A stretch of 64,000 nt of DNA from Sinorhizobium kostiense (GTDB lineage Bacteria; Pseudomonadota; Alphaproteobacteria; Rhizobiales; Rhizobiaceae): assembly GCF_017874595.1 (NCBI RefSeq), contig NZ_JAGILA010000001.1:744001-808000 (forward strand), read 5' to 3'. Shown in pieces: positions 35,314-44,871 of the stretch. Below the pieces are notes generated by a model. The model was given only the letters and a program-made list of their open reading frames with translations. It was not told the DNA's origin and searched no databases. Positions within the stretch are counted from its first letter, which is position 1. Each line of letters begins with the position of its first letter. The translations under genes were made by a program, and so were the position numbers.

Positions 35314-37101
35314 ATGACCAAGATGCGCGCCATCGATGCGGCGGTTCACGTTCTCGAGAAGGAAGGAATCGATTGTGCCTTCGGTGTGCCTGGTGCCGCC
35401 ATCAATCCGCTCTATTCGGCGCTGAAGGCGCGTGGCTCGATCCGCCACATCCTGGCCCGCCATGTCGAGGGCGCCTCGCATATGGCGGAGGGTTATACGA
35501 GGGCGAAGCACGGCAATATCGGGGTGTGTATCGGCACCTCGGGGCCGGCCGGCACCGACATGATCACGGGTCTCTACTCGGCCTCCGCGGATTCGATCCC
35601 GATCCTATGCATTACCGGCCAGGCGCCCAGGGCGCGCCTCGACAAGGAGGATTTTCAGGCCGTCGACATCGCCGCGATTGCCGCTCCGGTGTCCAAATGG
35701 GCAGTCACCGTCAAGGAGCCGGCGCTCGTTCCCTTCGTCTTCCAGAAGGCCTTTCATCTAATGCGTTCGGCCCGGCCCGGTCCGGTGTTGATCGACCTGC
35801 CGGTCGACGTCCAGCTTGCGGAGATCGAATTCGATCCGGAGACCTATCAGCCGCTCCAGCCCTATAAGCCCACCGCGACCCGTGCGCAGGCCGAAAAGGC
35901 GATTGCGATGCTGAATGAAGCGGAGCGGCCGCTGATCGTCGCCGGCGGCGGCATCATCAATGCGGATGCCTCCGACTTGCTCGTCGAATTTGCCGAAATC
36001 ACCGGCGTTCCGGTGATCCCGACGCTGATGGGCTGGGGCACGATCCCGGACGATCACCTGCTGATGGCCGGCATGTGTGGGCTTCAGACGTCGCATCGCT
36101 ATGGCAACGCGTCGCTGTTGGCGTCGGATTTCGTCTTCGGCGTCGGCAATCGCTGGGCCAACCGCCATACAGGCAATATTCCGACCTATACGGCAGGTCG
36201 CAAATTCATCCATGTCGATATCGAACCGACGCAGATCGGCCGCGTCTTCGCGCCGGATTTCGGCATCGTCTCGGATGCGGGGGCGGCGCTCAAGCTCTTC
36301 CTCGACGTTGCGACGGAATGGAAGACCGCCGGCAAGCTCAGGGACTGGTCGGCGTGGGCGGCGGAATGCCGAGAGCGCAAGCGCACCATGCTGCGCAAGA
36401 CCCATTTCGATCAGACGCCTTTGAAACCCCAGCGCGTCTACGAGGAGATGAACAAGGCCTTCGGTCGTGATACCTGCTATGTCACGACGATCGGCCTCAG
36501 CCAGATCGCCGGCGCGCAGTTCCTGCATGTCTACCGGCCGCGCAACTGGATCAATTGCGGGCAGGCAGGGCCGCTCGGCTGGACGTTGCCGGCAGCGCTC
36601 GGCGTGCGTGCGGCGGATCCCCATCGGCCGATCGTGGCGCTTTCCGGCGATTACGATTTCCAGTTCCTGATCGAGGAACTGGCCGTCGGGGCGCAGCACA
36701 AGCTGCCGTACCTGCATGTCGTCGTGAACAATTCCTATCTCGGCCTGATCCGCCAGGCCCAGCGCGGCTTCGACATGGATTTCGAGGTGAGCCTCGCTTT
36801 CGACAACATCAACGCGGACGGCGACGCGGAAAAAGGCTACGGCGTCGACCATGTGGCGGTCGCCGAGGGGCTTGGCTGCAAGGCGATCCGGGTGAAGAGC
36901 CTCAACGAGTTCGCCAGTGCCTTCGAGCGCGCGGAGGCGCTGATGCGGGAACACCAGGTTCCGGTCGTCATCGAATTCATCCTGGAGCGCGTCACCAACA
37001 TCGCCATGGGTGTGGACATCAATGCCGTGGTCGAGTTCGAGGAACTCGCCGAACGAGGCGAGGACGCTCCGACCGCGATTGCTGCCGCCCTGCTCGACTG
37101 A
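35314..37101 (+). CDS. gcl: Glyoxylate carboligase (tartronate-semialdehyde synthase)
   Basis: A 595-residue ThDP enzyme joining two glyoxylates to tartronate semialdehyde and CO2. The N-terminal domain reads [29 protein letters not shown] has Val where nearly all ThDP enzymes have the catalytic Glu (HEQGA type), the known hallmark of Gcl. The FAD-binding middle domain is degenerate as usual, and the ThDP motif is [12 protein letters not shown] to NNSYLG. AGGAGGAG lies upstream of the ATG. First gene of the gcl-hyi-glxR run. Confidence 0.96.
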   Translation: MTKMRAIDAAVHVLEKEGIDCAFGVPGAAINPLYSALKARGSIRHILARHVEGASHMAEGYTRAKHGNIGVCIGTSGPAGTDMITGLYSASADSIPILCITGQAPRARLDKEDFQAVDIAAIAAPVSKWAVTVKEPALVPFVFQKAFHLMRSARPGPVLIDLPVDVQLAEIEFDPETYQPLQPYKPTATRAQAEKAIAMLNEAERPLIVAGGGIINADASDLLVEFAEITGVPVIPTLMGWGTIPDDHLLMAGMCGLQTSHRYGNASLLASDFVFGVGNRWANRHTGNIPTYTAGRKFIHVDIEPTQIGRVFAPDFGIVSDAGAALKLFLDVATEWKTAGKLRDWSAWAAECRERKRTMLRKTHFDQTPLKPQRVYEEMNKAFGRDTCYVTTIGLSQIAGAQFLHVYRPRNWINCGQAGPLGWTLPAALGVRAADPHRPIVALSGDYDFQFLIEELAVGAQHKLPYLHVVVNNSYLGLIRQAQRGFDMDFEVSLAFDNINADGDAEKGYGVDHVAVAEGLGCKAIRVKSLNEFASAFERAEALMREHQVPVVIEFILERVTNIAMGVDINAVVEFEELAERGEDAPTAIAAALLD

Positions 37102-37126
37102 ACGATTTTCAAAGGAGGAGTAGCCC

Positions 37127-37942
37127 ATGCCGAGATTTGTGGCGAATCTAACCATGCTCTTCAACGAGGCGCCGTTCCTCGATCGCTTTGCGCTCGCCGC
37201 CAAGGCCGGCTTCGAGGGGGTAGAGCTTCTCTTTCCCTATGAATTCGAGAAAATGGCGCTGCATGCCGCCCTCGATCGCCACGGGCTCGTGCAGGTGCTG
37301 CACAACTTGCCAGCGGGTGACTGGGCGCGCGGCGAGCGCGGCATCGCCATCCTGCCGGATCGTATCGACGAGTTCCGCCGGGGCGTGGCAAGCGCCATCG
37401 ACTATGCGACGGCGCTCGGCTGCAGCCAAGTGAATTGCCTCGTCGGCATCGCGCCTGACGGCGTGCCGGGCGACGTGTTGCGCACGACGCTCGTCGCCAA
37501 CCTGCGGTTCGCGGCAAGCGAACTCGGTAACCGAGGCATCCGGCTCCTGATCGAGCCGATCAACCGCTTCGACATTCCGGGCTTCTTTCTGAACACGGTC
37601 GGTCAAGCCGCGTCGATCATCGACGAGGTCGGCAGCGACAACCTGTTCATCCAGTACGATCTCTACCACCAGCAGCGCACGGAAGGCGAGTTGATCGGCA
37701 CCTATCGGCGCCACCGTGCGAAGATCGCGCATATCCAACTGGCCGATAACCCCGGCCGCAACGAGCCGGGCACCGGGGAAATCAACTACCCGTTCGTCTT
37801 CGACGCCTTGGAGGCCGCCGGCTACGACGGCTGGATCGGCTGCGAGTACAAGCCGCTGACGACCACCGCGGAGGGGCTTGGCTGGCTTAGTGCCGAGCGC
37901 AAGCGATGGCCATCCGCAGACATCATCAAGATCAGGAGCTGA
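37127..37942 (+). CDS. hyi: Hydroxypyruvate isomerase
   Basis: A 271-residue TIM-barrel enzyme interconverting hydroxypyruvate and tartronate semialdehyde. The N-terminus RFVANLTMLFNEAPFLDRFALAAKAGF is characteristic, with metal ligands in LLIEPINRFDIPGFFL near residue 140, QYDLYHQQ near 180 and IGCEYKP near the end. AAAGGAGGAG precedes the ATG, 25 bases after gcl. A paralogue of the OtnI type lies at 43077. Confidence 0.93.
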   Translation: MPRFVANLTMLFNEAPFLDRFALAAKAGFEGVELLFPYEFEKMALHAALDRHGLVQVLHNLPAGDWARGERGIAILPDRIDEFRRGVASAIDYATALGCSQVNCLVGIAPDGVPGDVLRTTLVANLRFAASELGNRGIRLLIEPINRFDIPGFFLNTVGQAASIIDEVGSDNLFIQYDLYHQQRTEGELIGTYRRHRAKIAHIQLADNPGRNEPGTGEINYPFVFDALEAAGYDGWIGCEYKPLTTTAEGLGWLSAERKRWPSADIIKIRS

Positions 37943-37947
37943 AGATA

Positions 37948-38832
37948 ATGGCGACAATCGGTTTCATTGGATTGGGCATCATGGGCACGCCGATGGCGCG
38001 TCACCTGCAGGATGCCGGCCACAGGATAATCACCTCGAAATTCGTGATCCCGCCGCGCCAGGAACTCGTTGACCACGGCCTGGAACTCGTGGAGACGCCG
38101 AAGGCGCTTGCCGAGTCCGTCGACACGATCATCCTGATGCTGCCGGACACGCCGGAAGTGAAGGATGTCCTTTTCGGCGAGAACGGCGTCTATTACGGAC
38201 TCGGCAAGGGCAAGCTTGTCATCGACATGAGCTCGATCTCGCCGATCGACACGAGGGAATTCGCCAGGAAGGTTCGCGAAACGGGGGCCGACTATATCGA
38301 CGCGCCGGTCTCCGGCGGCGAGGTCGGCGCGAAGAACGCCTCGCTCAGCATCATGGCCGGCGGCACGCCGGAATCCTTCGAGCGCGCTCTGCCGCTCTTC
38401 AAGCTGATGGGCAAGAACATCACGCTCGTCGGCGATTGCGGTGACGGGCAGGTGACGAAGGTTGCCAATCAGATCATCGTCGCGCTGACGATCGAGGCGG
38501 TCTCAGAGGCGCTGGTATTCGCTTCCAAGGCGGGCGCCGATCCGGCGCGCGTCCGTGAGGCACTGATGGGCGGATTTGCCTCCTCGCGCATCCTTGAGGT
38601 GCACGGCGAACGCATGATCAAGCGGACATTTGAACCGGGCTTCCGCATATCGCTGCACCAGAAGGACCTGAATCTCGCACTGCAGGGCGCTAAGAGCCTC
38701 GGCATCTCGTTGCCGAATACGGCGGCGACGCAGGAACTCTTCAACATTTGCGCCGCCAATGGCGATAGCGGTCTCGACCATTCCGGATTGGTCCGCGCAC
38801 TGGAGCGGATGGCGAACCACCCGGTCGCGTGA
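37948..38832 (+). CDS. glxR: 2-hydroxy-3-oxopropionate (tartronate semialdehyde) reductase
   Basis: 294 residues. The NAD loop is IGFIGLGIMGTPMARHL, the substrate loop DAPVSGGEVGAKNASLSIMAGG, and the catalytic Lys lies in GDGQVTKVANQIIV near residue 170. It reduces tartronate semialdehyde to D-glycerate. The ATG at 37948 follows AGGAGCTGAAGATA. It is five bases after hyi, so gcl, hyi and glxR form one unit. A hairpin separates it from the glycerate kinase gene. Confidence 0.94.
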   Translation: MATIGFIGLGIMGTPMARHLQDAGHRIITSKFVIPPRQELVDHGLELVETPKALAESVDTIILMLPDTPEVKDVLFGENGVYYGLGKGKLVIDMSSISPIDTREFARKVRETGADYIDAPVSGGEVGAKNASLSIMAGGTPESFERALPLFKLMGKNITLVGDCGDGQVTKVANQIIVALTIEAVSEALVFASKAGADPARVREALMGGFASSRILEVHGERMIKRTFEPGFRISLHQKDLNLALQGAKSLGISLPNTAATQELFNICAANGDSGLDHSGLVRALERMANHPVA

Positions 38833-38892
38833 AGTGCGGCGAAGCGCATGATCCGCCGGTCGGGCTTCCCCATCCACCATTGGCGATCGTGC

Positions 38893-38933
38893 ATCCGGGC
38901 GGCGGAAGGAGGAGCCGCCGCCCGGATATTTTT
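38893..38933 (+). terminator. Strong hairpin with T run between glxR and glycerate kinase
   Basis: ATCCGGGCGGCG, loop of about 11 bases, then CGCCGCCCGGAT and ATTTTT. It is an excellent intrinsic-terminator shape inside an otherwise continuous gene run, so it may lower expression of the two downstream genes. Confidence 0.75.
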
Positions 38934-38949
38934 CGAAAGGGAGGGATGA

Positions 38950-40218
38950 ATGGCCGTTACCGCCAATCCGCGTGCATTCCTGGAGACCTTGTTCACCGCG
39001 GCGGTTGCCGCGGCCGACCCAGTGCGCGTCATCGGCGCCAACCTGCCGAAGCGGCCAAAAGGGCGCACCGTCGTGGTCGGTGCCGGCAAGGGCGCCGCGC
39101 AGATGGCGCGTGCCTTTGAACGGCTGTGGGAGGGGCCGCTGAGCGGCGCCGTCGTCACCCGCTATGGCTTCGGCGTTCGCTGCGAACGCGTCGAAGTGCT
39201 CGAAGCCGCACATCCCCTGCCGGACGAGAATGGTCTAATGGCTTCGCGCCGGCTTCTCACCGAGGTCGGCGGCCTGACGGAGGATGATCTCGTCGTTGCC
39301 CTGATCTGCGGCGGCGGCTCGGCGCTGCTGCCGTCACCGCCGCCGGGGCTTTCGCTCGCGGACGAGATTGCCGTCAATCGCGCGCTGCTTGCCTCCGGCG
39401 CGCCGATCCGGGCAATGAATGCCCTGCGCAAGCATGTTTCCATGATCAAGGGCGGCCGGCTGGCCGCGGCCGCCCATCCCGCCCGGGTGGTTTCGCTCGT
39501 CGTCTCGGACATCCCCGGCGACGACCCGGCCCTCGTCGCTTCCGGTCCGACGATTGCCGACCATTCTAGCCGGTTCGATGCCGTGAACACTATTGAACGC
39601 TATCGCTTATCTCTGCCGGAAAACGTTCTGCGTTGGCTGGCGTCGAAGGCTGCGGACGCGCCGAAACCATCCGATCCGCGCTTTCTCCGCAACGAAGTGC
39701 GGCTGATCGCTTCCGCCGGAGTTTCGCTGGAAGCCGCAGCCGCCAAGGCGCGAGCCGCCGGGATCGAGGCGCTCATTCTGTCGGATTCGATCGAAGGCGA
39801 GTCCCGCGATGTCGGGCTGGTCCATGCCGCGATAGCCCGCGAGGTGGCGACGCAAGGGCGGCCCTTTCAAAAGCCTGTCGTCCTGCTGTCCGGCGGCGAG
39901 ACCACCGTCACCGTTCGGGGCGCAGGCAAAGGTGGTCGCAATAGCGAATTCCTGCTGTCGCTGGCGCGCGGCATCGATGGCGTCCAGGGCATCTCTGCCT
40001 TGGCCGCCGATACCGACGGCATCGACGGTTCGGAAGACAATGCCGGCGCCTTCGCCGACGACAACACGATCCCCCGGCTCCTCGAGCGCGGGATCGATGC
40101 GGCGGAACTGCTCGACCGTAACGACAGCTGGTCGGCCTTCGACCTGCTCGGCGATCTCTTCACACCCGGGCCGACGGGCACCAATGTCAATGATTTCAGG
40201 GCGATACTGATCCGATGA
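38950..40218 (+). CDS. Glycerate 2-kinase (MOFRL family)
   Basis: A 422-residue kinase phosphorylating D-glycerate to 2-phosphoglycerate. Nucleotide and substrate loops are visible at VVVGAGKGAAQMARAFE near residue 40, ALICGGGSALLPSPPPGLSL near 117, and SDIPGDDPALVASGPT near 195. The MOFRL domain is at the C-terminus (LSGGETTVTVRGAGKGGRNSEFLLSLA, ALAADTDGIDGSEDNAGA). GGGAGGG precedes the ATG. It completes the glyoxylate-to-phosphoglycerate route and overlaps allA by 4 bases. Confidence 0.93.
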   Translation: MAVTANPRAFLETLFTAAVAAADPVRVIGANLPKRPKGRTVVVGAGKGAAQMARAFERLWEGPLSGAVVTRYGFGVRCERVEVLEAAHPLPDENGLMASRRLLTEVGGLTEDDLVVALICGGGSALLPSPPPGLSLADEIAVNRALLASGAPIRAMNALRKHVSMIKGGRLAAAAHPARVVSLVVSDIPGDDPALVASGPTIADHSSRFDAVNTIERYRLSLPENVLRWLASKAADAPKPSDPRFLRNEVRLIASAGVSLEAAAAKARAAGIEALILSDSIEGESRDVGLVHAAIAREVATQGRPFQKPVVLLSGGETTVTVRGAGKGGRNSEFLLSLARGIDGVQGISALAADTDGIDGSEDNAGAFADDNTIPRLLERGIDAAELLDRNDSWSAFDLLGDLFTPGPTGTNVNDFRAILIR

Positions 40219-40736
40219 GCGAAATAGAAGCAAAATTGCCGGAGAGTGGCACGACCCTGCCGGTCCGGTCGCTGACGCGTGCCGCCTTCGCGCCTTTCGG
40301 GGATGTGATCGCCATGGACGAGGCAAAGAGTTTTCCGATCAACGGCGGCAAATGCACCCGTCACCATGATCTTGCCAGCGTCGAGACGGCCGGGCCAGAC
40401 GCGCGCGTACTGATCAGCCTGCTGCGTGGCGAGCCCTATGAACTTCCGCTGACCCTCACCATGGTCGAGCGCCATCCGCTCGGCAGCCAGGCATTCGTCC
40501 CCTTGACGAGGAACACATTCCTCGTCGTCGTTGCGCCGGACGAAGGCGGCCGGCCGGGTCGGCCGATCGCTTTCGAGACCGCACCCGGCCAGGGCGTCAA
40601 TATCGCCCGCAATGTCTGGCACGGCATCCTGACGCCGCTCCACGGGGTTTCCGACTTCGTCGTTATCGACCGCGGCGGCGAGGGTTGCAATCTGGAGGAA
40701 CATTTCTTCGATACGCCCTATCGGGTCGCCAGGTGA
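40215..40736 (+). CDS. allA: Ureidoglycolate lyase
   Basis: A 173-residue cupin-like enzyme splitting ureidoglycolate to glyoxylate and urea. Family motifs include AFAPFGDVI near residue 28, LTMVERHPLGSQAFVPL near 80, and GVNIARNVWHGILTPL near 130 with the conserved HG. The overlap with the glycerate kinase gene (ATGA) ties ureide breakdown to glyoxylate use. Its substrate is the product of the aminohydrolase at 33309. Confidence 0.93.
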   Translation: MSEIEAKLPESGTTLPVRSLTRAAFAPFGDVIAMDEAKSFPINGGKCTRHHDLASVETAGPDARVLISLLRGEPYELPLTLTMVERHPLGSQAFVPLTRNTFLVVVAPDEGGRPGRPIAFETAPGQGVNIARNVWHGILTPLHGVSDFVVIDRGGEGCNLEEHFFDTPYRVAR

Positions 40737-40795
40737 TTCCACCTGACTGCAAAATGCTCTAGGTTCCGCGCGTACCGTCCGCGGGCTATTGAGCA

Positions 40796-41737
40796 ATGCA
40801 ACACGTCGTCAGGAAAATGTGGGGGGAAACCGGTTGGGGCATGCCGACCTCGCTCGCCCTGCATCTGGCCTTGGCGTTCTTGCTGCTGGTCCGATTGCCA
40901 GAGCACGCCCCGCCGGCCAAGGAACAGAGCTTGAAAGTCGAGCTCGTACCACCGCCGTCGCAAGCGGAGGAGAAGCCGCCGGAACGCAGCAAGCCGAGGC
41001 CGGAACGGCCCCGCATGCAGCCACAGGCGTTCGAATCCGCGGCGGCGCAGGCCGACAGGAAGAATCCGTCCGAGCCGCAATTGCCTCCGGCGGCACCGAA
41101 GCGGAGCGATGATTTGCGACCGAAGCCGGAGCAGACACCCGCCGCTGCGGCAACGGCGGAGAGCGTTGCAAAGGTCGAGCCGTCGGAAACGAGGGCAGCG
41201 CCTGCGCAACTGCGCGTTGAGGCCAAAGACGCGGCCAATGCGGCCGCCGATCAAGCAGCAACGCCGAGCGCGCCCGTTCCCCGAGCAAAGCCAACGCCCC
41301 AGGCAAGCACGGCTGGAGACGCGGCGAAACCCGCGCCGGCCGCATCCGAACGTCAGGGCCCGGCGCTAAAAGACGCGCAGGAACTCTACTACAAGGACGC
41401 GCTATCCGATCCGCGCGTGAAGCAGGCGATCGGACGGCTGCCGCCAAAGCGGCGTATCGTTCAGCTCTGCACCATCGAGGCGCTGGAGCAGATCCGCCGA
41501 CAGAGACCGGATGCCTTTCCGGACATGCTCGTGCCCTTCGGTCCCTCAGGCGGATTTGTTTCGGCCGACGGCATGAGCGCCAATGGCGGCGCCTTCCGCA
41601 GCCGTGCGAAATGGTACGCGGTGGACTTCAAATGCGAGGTCGACGGGGAGACGACGTCGGTCGTCTCCTTCAGCTACGCGATAGGCAAGGTGATCCCGAA
41701 AAGCGAGTGGGCAGCGCGGCAATTGCCGAGTGAGTAG
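40796..41737 (+). CDS. DUF930 membrane-anchored protein with TonB-like linker
   Basis: 313 residues. One hydrophobic helix is near the N-terminus (TSLALHLALAFLLLVRL). A long linker of about 130 residues follows, rich in Pro, Ala, Lys and Glu, much like the periplasm-spanning part of TonB. The C-terminal 110 residues are the DUF930 domain (LPPKRRIVQLCTIEALEQIR, AFPDMLVPFG, KCEVDGETTSVVSFSYAIG). A start at 40817 is also possible; neither ATG has a strong ribosome site. Function unknown. Confidence 0.75.
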   Translation: MQHVVRKMWGETGWGMPTSLALHLALAFLLLVRLPEHAPPAKEQSLKVELVPPPSQAEEKPPERSKPRPERPRMQPQAFESAAAQADRKNPSEPQLPPAAPKRSDDLRPKPEQTPAAAATAESVAKVEPSETRAAPAQLRVEAKDAANAAADQAATPSAPVPRAKPTPQASTAGDAAKPAPAASERQGPALKDAQELYYKDALSDPRVKQAIGRLPPKRRIVQLCTIEALEQIRRQRPDAFPDMLVPFGPSGGFVSADGMSANGGAFRSRAKWYAVDFKCEVDGETTSVVSFSYAIGKVIPKSEWAARQLPSE

Positions 41738-41792
41738 GCTGCCGCTCTCGAGCGGACTCTAGAGATACCGCCGTCGCCGATGGCCGAAGCAA

Positions 41793-43073
41793 CTATCGCA
41801 TCATCGCGAGGGCAGCAGCAAAAAAGTCCTCGCCGCCGAAATTGCCGGATTTCAGCGCCATCAGCATATCGCCCTGCTCATTGCCGACGGTGCGGAGCAC
41901 CGGCACGCCGGGCGCGATTTCCGGGCCGATCAGGAAAGCGGGAATTGCAAGCTTGTCGACGGTGGCGCCGGAGGTCTCGCCGCCGGCGACGACGAGACGC
42001 TTCACGCCGCGCGCCACGAGCTCGCTGGCAATGGTCGCAGTCGCGGCTTCGATGGCGTGACCGGACGCCTCGCGCCCGTATTGCGCCTGCAGGCGAGAGA
42101 CGACATCGGGCGCGGCGCTTGCGGCGATGATGACGGGACCGGCCGCGATCCGCTCGCCGGCCCAGGCAATCGCCGCGGCAATCTCGTCCGATCCGTCAAG
42201 CAGTCTTTCCGTATCGAGCCGCAGCACCGGCATCGAACGTTCGGCAACCTCGATCTGCCTCAGCGTTGCCGCCGAGCAGCTGCCGGCGACGATTGCGGCC
42301 AGGCCCCCGACGGGGCGGATGGCGTCATCCGCCGCAGCACCTGACGAGGATGCGCGGCCGGAACGAACGATCGCCCGTGCAAGACCGAGCCCAAGGCCGG
42401 ATGCGCCCGTCGACGAGGAAGTCTGCCACGCCACCTCGCCGAGCGTCTCGAGATTGCTTTCCGATACCGCATCGGCAATTGCCGTTGCTACGCCTTCGGC
42501 GTTTAGCGCATCCAGTCGTGCCTTCACCGCATCAGAACCGGCCATCACGGTCGGGAAGTCGACGAGTCCGACGGCGCCGCGCGACTGCCGCGCCATTACC
42601 CGCACCAGATTGGCGTCGTGCATCGGGTTCAGCGGATGGTCCTTGAGCGGGCTCTCGTTGAGCGGCTGGCCGTTGACGAAAAGGTGCCCGAGATAGACGG
42701 TACGTCCGGTTTCCGGGAATGCCGGGGTGACCAGGACGGTCCCGCCGCCTGCGGCTTCGCTCAGCGCTTCCGTCACCGGGCCGATATTGCCCTGGTCGGT
42801 GGAATCGAAGGTCGAGCAGACCTTGTAAAGCACGTGGGCGGCGCCTCGGCCGCGCAACCACTTTTCCGCCTTCAACGCGGCCGCCACCGCCTCGTCGGCG
42901 GCGACGGATCGGATCTTGAGGGATACGACTACGGCGTCGACGTCCGGCAAGGCGAGTGACGGGGCGGGGATGCCGACCGTCTGCACTGTGCTGAGCCCGT
43001 TCTTCGTCAGCGTGTTTGCGAGATCGGAGGCGCCGGTGTAGTCGTCGGCGATAGAACCCAGGAGTATGGCCAT
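41793..43073 (-). CDS. otnK: 3-oxo-tetronate 4-kinase (DUF1537 acid-sugar kinase)
   Basis: A 426-residue kinase phosphorylating 3-oxo-tetronate (2-dehydrotetronate after isomerisation) at O4. The N-terminal substrate domain starts GSIADDYTGASDLANTL, with KVCSTFDSTDQGNIGP near residue 83 and TPAFPETGRTVYLGHLFVNG near 115. The C-terminal ATP domain has VAGSCSAATLRQIE near 262 and VVAGGETSGATV near 360. It lies three bases from the OtnI gene, in the operon ltnD-otnI-otnK. Confidence 0.92.
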   Translation of the reverse strand: MAILLGSIADDYTGASDLANTLTKNGLSTVQTVGIPAPSLALPDVDAVVVSLKIRSVAADEAVAAALKAEKWLRGRGAAHVLYKVCSTFDSTDQGNIGPVTEALSEAAGGGTVLVTPAFPETGRTVYLGHLFVNGQPLNESPLKDHPLNPMHDANLVRVMARQSRGAVGLVDFPTVMAGSDAVKARLDALNAEGVATAIADAVSESNLETLGEVAWQTSSSTGASGLGLGLARAIVRSGRASSSGAAADDAIRPVGGLAAIVAGSCSAATLRQIEVAERSMPVLRLDTERLLDGSDEIAAAIAWAGERIAAGPVIIAASAAPDVVSRLQAQYGREASGHAIEAATATIASELVARGVKRLVVAGGETSGATVDKLAIPAFLIGPEIAPGVPVLRTVGNEQGDMLMALKSGNFGGEDFFAAALAMMR

Positions 43074-43076
43074 CGT

Positions 43077-43853
43077 TCAGTTCCTTGCGAAAGGTTTGAA
43101 CCAGCCAAGGCCGTCGAGCGTCGAACTGCGTGGCGTGTATTCGCAGCCGACAAAGCCGTTATAGCCGATCCGGTCGATTTCTTCGAAGAGATAGGGATAG
43201 TTGAGCTCCTCGCCATCCGGCTCGTGTCGCGAGGGCACGCTCGCAATCTGGATGTGCCCGGTGATCGGCATCAGGCGGCGAAGCGCCATGGTCACGTCGC
43301 CATGGATGATCTGGCGGTGATAGATGTCGAACTGCAGCCTCAGATTGGCAATGCCGAGTTCAGTGATCAAGGACTCGGCAACGCCGAAATCTTTGAGGAA
43401 GTAGCCGGGCATGTTGCGGCCGTTGATGGGTTCGATCAGGAGATCGATCCCTCTATCCAAGAGACGCTCCGCTGCGTAGACCACGGAGTGCCGGTAGGCA
43501 GCCGCTGCCAAAGCGTCGGCAGGATCGGCGAGCCCCGCCATCAGGTGCAGGCGTTTGACGCCGGTCGCTTCCGCATAGTCGAGCGCCCGTTCGACATCCG
43601 CCTTCACCTGGTCGAAGCGGCCGGGGAGGGCCGCAATGCCGCGCTCGCCTGCCGCCCAGTCGCCGGGCGGCAGATTGAACAGCGCCTGTTGCAAGTCGTT
43701 GCGCGAAAGCCGTTCGGCAATCGCCTCCGGCGGCACCTCATAAGGAAAGAGATATTCGACGGCGGTGAAGCCTGCCTCGGCGGCGGCGTCGAAGCGATCG
43801 AGGAACGACCACTCGCTGAACATCATCGTCAGATTGGCGGCAAAAGCGGGCAT
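43077..43853 (-). CDS. otnI: 2-oxo-tetronate isomerase (hydroxypyruvate isomerase family)
   Basis: 258 residues, homologous to Hyi at 37127 but placed between the acid-sugar kinase and L-threonate dehydrogenase genes. Motifs include FAANLTMMFSEWSFLDRFDAAAEAGF, LLIEPINGRNMPGYFL, LQFDIYHRQI and FVGCEYTP. In the OtnI role it converts 2-oxo- to 3-oxo-tetronate. The assignment over Hyi rests on the operon, since both enzymes share the active site. Confidence 0.9.
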   Translation of the reverse strand: MPAFAANLTMMFSEWSFLDRFDAAAEAGFTAVEYLFPYEVPPEAIAERLSRNDLQQALFNLPPGDWAAGERGIAALPGRFDQVKADVERALDYAEATGVKRLHLMAGLADPADALAAAAYRHSVVYAAERLLDRGIDLLIEPINGRNMPGYFLKDFGVAESLITELGIANLRLQFDIYHRQIIHGDVTMALRRLMPITGHIQIASVPSRHEPDGEELNYPYLFEEIDRIGYNGFVGCEYTPRSSTLDGLGWFKPFARN

Positions 43854-43865
43854 CTCGATTGTCCT

Positions 43866-44804
43866 TTACGACTTGTTCGGCTCTTTGTTTTTGCCTGGCA
43901 ACTCGGCGCCCGACAGCTGCGCGTAGAGTCGCGCGAGGGAAGAGTCGTCGTCGCGGCCCATGCCGGCGCCGGAGGCGGCGAGATACATCTGCAGCGCGGC
44001 AGCCACCAAAGGCACCGGATAGCGCTCTGCCCGCGCCATGTCCTGGACGATGCCGAGATCCTTGACGAAGATTTCGATAGCACTGAGCGGTGTGTAATCG
44101 CCTGCGAGCACATGCGGGATGCGGTTCTCGAACATCCAGGAATTGCCGGCCGAGGCAGTGATCACTTCGTAGACCTTCTCGAGATCGAGCCCCTGCTTGG
44201 CTGCAAAGCTGATGGCCTCGCAGGCGGCGGCGATATGCACGCCGGCAAGCAACTGGTTGATCATCTTGAAGGCGGCGCCGATGCCTGCAGCATCACCCAG
44301 CTCGTAAACCTTGGCTGCCATGGCATCGAGCGCCGGGCGCGCCGCGGCAAAGGCCTCGGGCGTACCGGACGCCATGATCGTCAGTTCGCCCTTCGCAGCT
44401 TTGGCTGCGCCGCCCGAGATCGGCGCATCGAGATAATGGAGGCCCAGGGCTTCAAGCCGTTCGGCAAGGCTGCGCGCGATAGCCGGGTCCATCGTCGCCG
44501 ATGAAACGAAAACGGCGCCGGGCTCCATAGCTCTCGCGATGCCCTCCGGACCGAACAGCACCGCCTCTGTCTGTGCGGCATTGACGACGACCGAGACGAT
44601 GATATCGGCGCCTTCGACGGCATCCGCCAGCGCTTGCGCACCGCGGCCGCCTTCGGCGACGAAGCGCTCGACGACGGCCTGGGTGATATCGTAGCCGGTG
44701 ACGTCGAGGCCGGCGCGCTTCATCGATTGCGCCATGCCGAAGCCCATCGAGCCGAGGCCGATCACGGCGGCTCTCGATCCGCGATTCTCAATATTCACTG
44801 ACAT
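43866..44804 (-). CDS. ltnD: L-threonate dehydrogenase
   Basis: 312 residues of the beta-hydroxyacid dehydrogenase family. The NAD loop is AVIGLGSMGFGMAQSM, the substrate loop DAPISGGAAKAAKGELTIMASG, and the catalytic Lys lies in AAFKMINQLLAGVHIAAACEA. It oxidises L-threonate to 2-oxo-tetronate. GGGAGGTGCTGTT precedes the ATG. It is first in the ltnD-otnI-otnK operon, divergent from a LacI-type regulator with paired operators between them. Confidence 0.9.
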   Translation of the reverse strand: MSVNIENRGSRAAVIGLGSMGFGMAQSMKRAGLDVTGYDITQAVVERFVAEGGRGAQALADAVEGADIIVSVVVNAAQTEAVLFGPEGIARAMEPGAVFVSSATMDPAIARSLAERLEALGLHYLDAPISGGAAKAAKGELTIMASGTPEAFAAARPALDAMAAKVYELGDAAGIGAAFKMINQLLAGVHIAAACEAISFAAKQGLDLEKVYEVITASAGNSWMFENRIPHVLAGDYTPLSAIEIFVKDLGIVQDMARAERYPVPLVAAALQMYLAASGAGMGRDDDSSLARLYAQLSGAELPGKNKEPNKS

Positions 44805-44871
44805 AACAGCACCTCCCGTCGTGAATTTTGCCGATCCCTGATGCCCGCTGCCATCTTCTCACTAGTTGATT

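Noticed and set aside
35314-37101. Missing catalytic Glu in the Gcl ThDP site as a defect
   Set aside because: Val at this position is the known normal feature of glyoxylate carboligase.
35758-37203. Long open frame (481 codons) on the minus strand opposite gcl
   Set aside because: It is the antisense shadow of a clear glyoxylate carboligase gene; its composition is His/Arg/Asp-rich, as expected from reading GC-rich codons backwards.
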